Shown piece after piece: positions 60,481-64,000 of a stretch of DNA of 64,000 bases (position 1 is the first letter of the stretch; every line of letters starts with the position of its first letter). Below the pieces are notes generated by a model. The model was not told the DNA's origin. It did no database searches and was given only the letters and a program-made list of their open reading frames with translations. Made by a program: the position numbers and the translations under genes. The stretch is from Pseudomonas sp. FP453 (GTDB lineage Bacteria; Pseudomonadota; Gammaproteobacteria; Pseudomonadales; Pseudomonadaceae): NCBI RefSeq assembly GCF_030687495.1, contig NZ_CP117435.1, forward strand, positions 3,538,501 through 3,602,500, written 5' to 3'.

Positions 60481-62994
60481 TTAGAAGTGGGTGAAGGTCA
60501 GGCCGACCTTGTAGGTCGGGCCGTACTCTTCGTACTGGCCGTTGTAGCTACGATGGCCGGTGTAGACGAAGTACGACTCATCCGTCAGGTTCTGCGCCTC
60601 GAAGCTCACTTGCAGGTTCTTGGTCAGCGAATAGCGCGCGCTGAAGTCCACAAAGGTCTGCGCATCCACATGCAGGTCATGGGCCTTGTCATTGATCGAC
60701 GCCAGCTCATACAGGTAGGCCGACTTGTAGTTGGCCGACAGGCGCAGGCTGAGCTTGTCGTCTTCCCAGCCGAGCATCAGGTTGCCGACCGTGTCCGACT
60801 GGTTCGGCAGGCTGATGTTGCGTTTGCGGTTGCCGCCGCTGGCGCTGTCAAAGCCTTCGATGTCGGCGCTGGAGCGGCTGAAGGTGGTGTTGGCACCCAC
60901 CAGCAAACCGTTCCACGGTGCCGGCAGCCAATCGAACTTCTGCGAGTAGGCCAGTTCCAGGCCATACAGCTTGGCGCTGTCGCCGTTGGCGTAGGTGTGG
61001 GCCTCGGAGAAGTTGGTCCAGGCGCCGGTGCCGGCGAGGTCGGTGTTGTAGACGAAGTTCTTGATGTCCTTGTAGAACACGAACGCCGAAACGGTGCCGG
61101 CGCGGCCCATGAAGTGCTCGATGCCCAGGTCCAGGTTGCTCGATTCCAGCGGCTTGAGGTCCGGGTTGCCGAAGGTAGCTTCGTCATCGTCGATCACAAA
61201 ACCCGGCGCCAGTTGGCCGAAGGTCGGGCGCACCACGGATTTGGTCCAGGCCGCGCGCACCTGGGTGTTCTTGTCGATCTGGTAGCGCGCATGCAGGCCC
61301 GGCAGCCAGTGGTGGTAGCGGCGCTTGGTGTCGGTGGCGGTGAACACGCCATCGGTGGCGCCGGTGCCCTTGGCTTCGAACTCGGTGCCTTCGTAACGCA
61401 GGCCGGCAATGAAGCGCCAGTCGTCGATGTCGATGGTGTTCATCAGGTAGCCGGCGTTGATGTCTTCGCGGATGGTGAAGTCGTTGACCCGCGATTCGGT
61501 CTCGTCATAGAAGTCCGCCGCGTTGAGGCCGCCGATCAACTGCTTGATGCTGCTGGGGCTGATGCCGGGGCCGTAGTTGCCCAGGCGATAATCCACCGTG
61601 CCCTTCTGGAACTGGGTGAGGTTAAGCTGTTCGTCGCTGAAACCCAGCTCGTCGAAATCCTTGTAGACCCAGGCTTCCAGGTCGTTGCTCTTGTGCCGGC
61701 GGCTGACCTTGCCGCCGAACTTGAACTGCGAGGCGTAGCCGCTCAGGTCATAGTCGCGGGCCAGGTCCAGGCGCAGGTTTTTCTCGGTGTCCTTGGTGTT
61801 CTGTTTTTCCCAGTCGACCTTGTCGAGGGTGAAGTTGCTCGCGTCGTAGAAAGCGCTGCCGATGATCGGGCGCGGTTTGTCCTTGTCGTAGAAACCGCTG
61901 TTGGCGAAGTCGCCGCCGTCAAAGGTCGCGCCGGCGATGTGCGCCGGGCTGTCTTCGCTGGACTGGCTGTAACCGGCCTGGCCACTCAAGGTCCACAGGC
62001 CGAGCATGCGTTCGCCGCCAAAGACGTAGGACTGGATTTCCTGGGTCTCTTCGCGATTTTTCAGCTTGCGCTTGCCTTCGGCATCCCCCAGTTCGCCCGG
62101 TGCCAGTGGGTCGGCGAATTCGATGCTGGTGGAGTTGCGGGTCTCGGTGTCCTTGTAGCGGCTGTAGAGGGTGCGCAGGTAATAGCTGCTGAGGTCGTCG
62201 GGCTTGTAGTCGAAGTTCAGGCCGCCACCGGCGCGTTCGCGGCTGATGTCGTAGTCGCGCTGTTCGAATTCGTTGAGCTTGGCGCCGTCGGTGAAGTCCC
62301 AGGCGCCGCCGGTTTCAACGTTGTCCGAGCCGAAGTCGCGCTTCTGCCAGCTGAGTGCGGCGGCGACGCCGAAGTTGTCGATGCCGTCGCCGAGGCTGAA
62401 ACGGTTGCTGGCGGCGCCGGAGAATTTGGGGCTGGTCTGGTGGGTGTTCTTGTCGTAGCTGGCTTCGCTGCTGCCGGTGTAGAACAGGCCTTTGTGGTCG
62501 AAGGCCGAGAGGCTTTGCACATCGACGGTGCCGCCGAGGGAGTTGGCGTCCATGTCCGGGGTGAGGGTCTTGATCACCGACAGCGACTGCACCAGCTCCG
62601 AAGGCAGCACATCGAGGGCCACGGCGCGGCGTGCGCTTTCCGGGGCGGGCACGAGGGTGCCGTTGATGGTCACGCTGTTGAGGTCCGGGCCCAGGCCACG
62701 CACGCTGACGAAGCGCCCTTCGCCCTGGTCGCGCTCGACGCTGACACCCGGCAGGCGCTGCACCGCTTCGGCGACGTTTTCATCCGGCAACTGGGCGACG
62801 CCGTCGGCGTGCACCACGCTCTTGATGCTGTCGGCGGTGCGCTGTTCTTTCAGCGCCGAATCGATCGCGGCGGCCTGGCCGACCACTTCGACGTGCTCGG
62901 TGGTGGCCGCTTCGGCCGCGTTGATCCGCTCGCTGGCCATGGCCAGGGCCAAGGCGGTAAGCGTGAAGCCGACGAGCCCGGTGCGCTTGTACAT
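60481..62994 (-). CDS. TonB-dependent receptor of the phytase operon
   Basis: An 837-residue outer-membrane transporter. The signal peptide ends near residue 27 (RINAAEAA), then a plug with VVHADGVAQLPDENVAEAVQ and RFVSVRGLGPDLNSVTINGT and a 22-strand barrel ending YKVGLTFTHF. The EAVQRLPGVSVERDQGEGR layout is typical of receptors for large sugar- or phosphate-containing compounds. A Pho box lies before it, and phytase and ExbBD-TonB genes follow, so it likely imports phytate or its breakdown products. GGAGG precedes the ATG. Confidence 0.9.
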   Translation of the reverse strand: MYKRTGLVGFTLTALALAMASERINAAEAATTEHVEVVGQAAAIDSALKEQRTADSIKSVVHADGVAQLPDENVAEAVQRLPGVSVERDQGEGRFVSVRGLGPDLNSVTINGTLVPAPESARRAVALDVLPSELVQSLSVIKTLTPDMDANSLGGTVDVQSLSAFDHKGLFYTGSSEASYDKNTHQTSPKFSGAASNRFSLGDGIDNFGVAAALSWQKRDFGSDNVETGGAWDFTDGAKLNEFEQRDYDISRERAGGGLNFDYKPDDLSSYYLRTLYSRYKDTETRNSTSIEFADPLAPGELGDAEGKRKLKNREETQEIQSYVFGGERMLGLWTLSGQAGYSQSSEDSPAHIAGATFDGGDFANSGFYDKDKPRPIIGSAFYDASNFTLDKVDWEKQNTKDTEKNLRLDLARDYDLSGYASQFKFGGKVSRRHKSNDLEAWVYKDFDELGFSDEQLNLTQFQKGTVDYRLGNYGPGISPSSIKQLIGGLNAADFYDETESRVNDFTIREDINAGYLMNTIDIDDWRFIAGLRYEGTEFEAKGTGATDGVFTATDTKRRYHHWLPGLHARYQIDKNTQVRAAWTKSVVRPTFGQLAPGFVIDDDEATFGNPDLKPLESSNLDLGIEHFMGRAGTVSAFVFYKDIKNFVYNTDLAGTGAWTNFSEAHTYANGDSAKLYGLELAYSQKFDWLPAPWNGLLVGANTTFSRSSADIEGFDSASGGNRKRNISLPNQSDTVGNLMLGWEDDKLSLRLSANYKSAYLYELASINDKAHDLHVDAQTFVDFSARYSLTKNLQVSFEAQNLTDESYFVYTGHRSYNGQYEEYGPTYKVGLTFTHF

Positions 62995-63067
62995 GCAATC
63001 CTCCCCAAGAATCCGTTGGCGCCAGGCAAGAGGCCCGGCAACTGGGAGGGCAAGCTAGGGGTGGGGG

Positions 63068-63085
63068 ATGACGGTTCTGTGACAG
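63068..63085 (-). promoter_or_regulatory. Pho box of the phytase receptor operon
   Basis: On the minus strand CTGTCAC-AGAA-CCGTCAT gives two 7-bp repeats four bases apart, as in PhoB sites. TAGCTT ten bases later fits the -10. Confidence 0.8.
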
Positions 63086-63164
63086 GTACAGCGTGTGAAG
63101 GCCATAACCCGGGGTTTGGAGCGACCTCAAGCGTACAAATGAGCTGAAATGACCTCGGTCAACC

Positions 63165-63268
63165 TGTGGGAGCTGGCTTGTGTGGGAGCTGGCTTGCCTG
63201 CGATAGCATCACCCGGGTGTTACTGAAAGACCGAGGTGTCTGCATCGCAGGCAAGCCAGCTCCCACAT
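63165..63268. repeat. REPIN with duplicated head
   Basis: Two tandem copies of TGTGGGAGCTGGCTTG, then a standard arm; the loop has CACCCGGGTG and the ACACCTCGGT-type inverted repeat seen at 17395 and 36443. It lies between two Pho boxes. Confidence 0.85.
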
Positions 63269-63327
63269 TTGATCTGTGTTTGCCAGTGAATGGTGCTTAG
63301 GACATGAGCTGATTCGACCCACCCACC

Positions 63328-63345
63328 CCGTCACGCAACTGTCAC
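63328..63345 (+). promoter_or_regulatory. Pho box of the GGDEF-type gene
   Basis: CCGTCAC-GCAA-CTGTCAC is two 7-bp repeats four bases apart. It is 53 bases upstream of the ATG at 63398. Confidence 0.78.
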
Positions 63346-63397
63346 AACCATCTGCTGTGCTGGCGCCCACGACTGAATTACCCCAAGGACGCCGGCC

Positions 63398-64000
63398 ATG
63401 TTCTCCGTGCTCAAACCCCACCGCTGGAAACTCTCCCTGCTGCTGATCGCCGCCAACCTCGGGCTGATCCTGCACCTGGCCTGTGGCGAGTTGAAAAGCT
63501 TCAGCGAATGGGTGTGGCTGGACATCTTCGGCGAAGGCGGCTCCGCCCTGCTCGCCCTGGTGTGGCTCGGCCTGGTGCTGAAAAGCCGTCCCGCCGGGCG
63601 CGTCACCAACTACCTGGCATTGGGCCTGTCGTGCATCTTTTTCTCGTGGTGGATCGACAGCCTCGACGAGTTCATCCGCCTGCCCGACAGCATCACCTGG
63701 GACCACTGGCTCGAGTCCGGGCCGATGCCGGTGGGCATGATTTTGCTGACCATCGGCATCTACCACTGGCACCGCGAACAACTGGCGATCAGTGCGCAGA
63801 TGGAGAAACGCGAGCGGCTGTTCCGCGAGCATCGCCTGTTCGACAAACTCACGCCCCTGGCCGGCGCCGACTACCTCAAGCGCCAGCTCGCCGACAGCCT
63901 GCGTGACAGCCAGGAGCAGCAGCAACCGCTGTCGCTGCTGGCCCTGGACCTGGACAACTTCGCCGCCATCAACCAGGCCTATGGGCATGCCGAAGGCGAT
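63398..64000 (+). CDS. Membrane GGDEF-type diguanylate cyclase, cut by the window end
   Basis: The first 201 residues of an integral membrane protein. Hydrophobic helices are seen at about 12-31, 47-64, 70-88 and 112-128. A coiled coil (MEKRERLFREHRLFDKL) leads into the start of a GGDEF domain: LTPLAGADYLKRQLADSL, then LALDLDNFAAINQAYGHAEGD, where the second stretch is the nucleotide-binding Asp and helix of such domains. The catalytic GGDEF motif itself lies outside the window. CAAGGA precedes the ATG. A Pho box upstream suggests phosphate control. Confidence 0.85.
   Translation, partial: MFSVLKPHRWKLSLLLIAANLGLILHLACGELKSFSEWVWLDIFGEGGSALLALVWLGLVLKSRPAGRVTNYLALGLSCIFFSWWIDSLDEFIRLPDSITWDHWLESGPMPVGMILLTIGIYHWHREQLAISAQMEKRERLFREHRLFDKLTPLAGADYLKRQLADSLRDSQEQQQPLSLLALDLDNFAAINQAYGHAEGD

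Noticed and set aside
58535..60484. A 649-codon frame opposite the phytase gene
   Set aside because: Shadow of the phytase, typical of GC-rich third codon positions; no family match.
60487..63147. An 886-codon frame opposite the phytase-operon receptor
   Set aside because: Val/Ala/Gly-rich antisense shadow of a clear TonB receptor, running into the Pho-box region.
13201..63268. Possible CRISPR array from the many inverted repeats
   Set aside because: The repeats are scattered REPINs between genes, not a tandem array with equal spacers, and no cas genes are seen.

Overview
This looks like chromosome from a Pseudomonas of the fluorescens group. The DNA is GC-rich and compact. It carries 18 REP/REPIN repeats, most with the fluorescens-type head GTGGGAGCTGGCTTGC. 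The gene content also fits: glutaminase, MetE, OprD porin, DUF6124 proteins, beta-propeller phytase, an Rhs toxin and organosulfur genes. I see no rRNA, tRNA, CRISPR array, intact insertion sequence or replication origin.

Layout. 1-500: wreckage of an IS3-type transposase abutting a truncated ATPase. 0.6-8.5 kb: a DUF6124 gene behind a structured leader, three GNAT acetyltransferases, a MerR regulator beside an epimerase whose promoter has a MerR-type operator, a TPM-domain membrane protein, and an RsbQ-like hydrolase overlapping a PAS histidine kinase. 8.7-21 kb: a DapF-like protein lacking one catalytic Cys, two divergent L,D-transpeptidases, a creatininase-family hydrolase, assorted small genes, MetE and a LysE exporter. 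21.3-28.2 kb: a seven-gene operon (LacI regulator, ABC importer, GpdQ-like phosphodiesterase, OprD porin), probably for uptake and cleavage of a phosphodiester. 28.4-35 kb: carboxynorspermidine synthase and decarboxylase, a second DUF6124 gene with the same leader, a MddA-like methyltransferase, glutaminase and an AraC regulator.

35-54 kb is an organosulfur region: SsuD-like monooxygenase, class II aldolase, LysR regulator, thiol dioxygenase, four-domain rhodanese, an AprA/AprB-like flavoprotein and ferredoxin, sulfonate-binding protein, DszA-type monooxygenase, peroxiredoxin-like protein, acyl-CoA dehydrogenase-like flavoprotein, hydroxyacid dehydrogenase and a TonB-dependent receptor. Three of its operons share an AT-rich promoter block placed 68-69 bp before a second conserved motif. 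An AT-rich Rhs toxin/immunity island (43.2-48.5 kb) splits the region.

56.5-63 kb is a phosphate-scavenging operon: TonB-dependent receptor, phytase, ExbB, ExbD and TonB behind a Pho box. A second Pho box precedes a divergent GGDEF-type gene cut by the window end. The strongest leads are the covarying DUF6124 leaders, the two-part sulfur promoter, the paired Pho boxes and the RsbQ/histidine-kinase pair.
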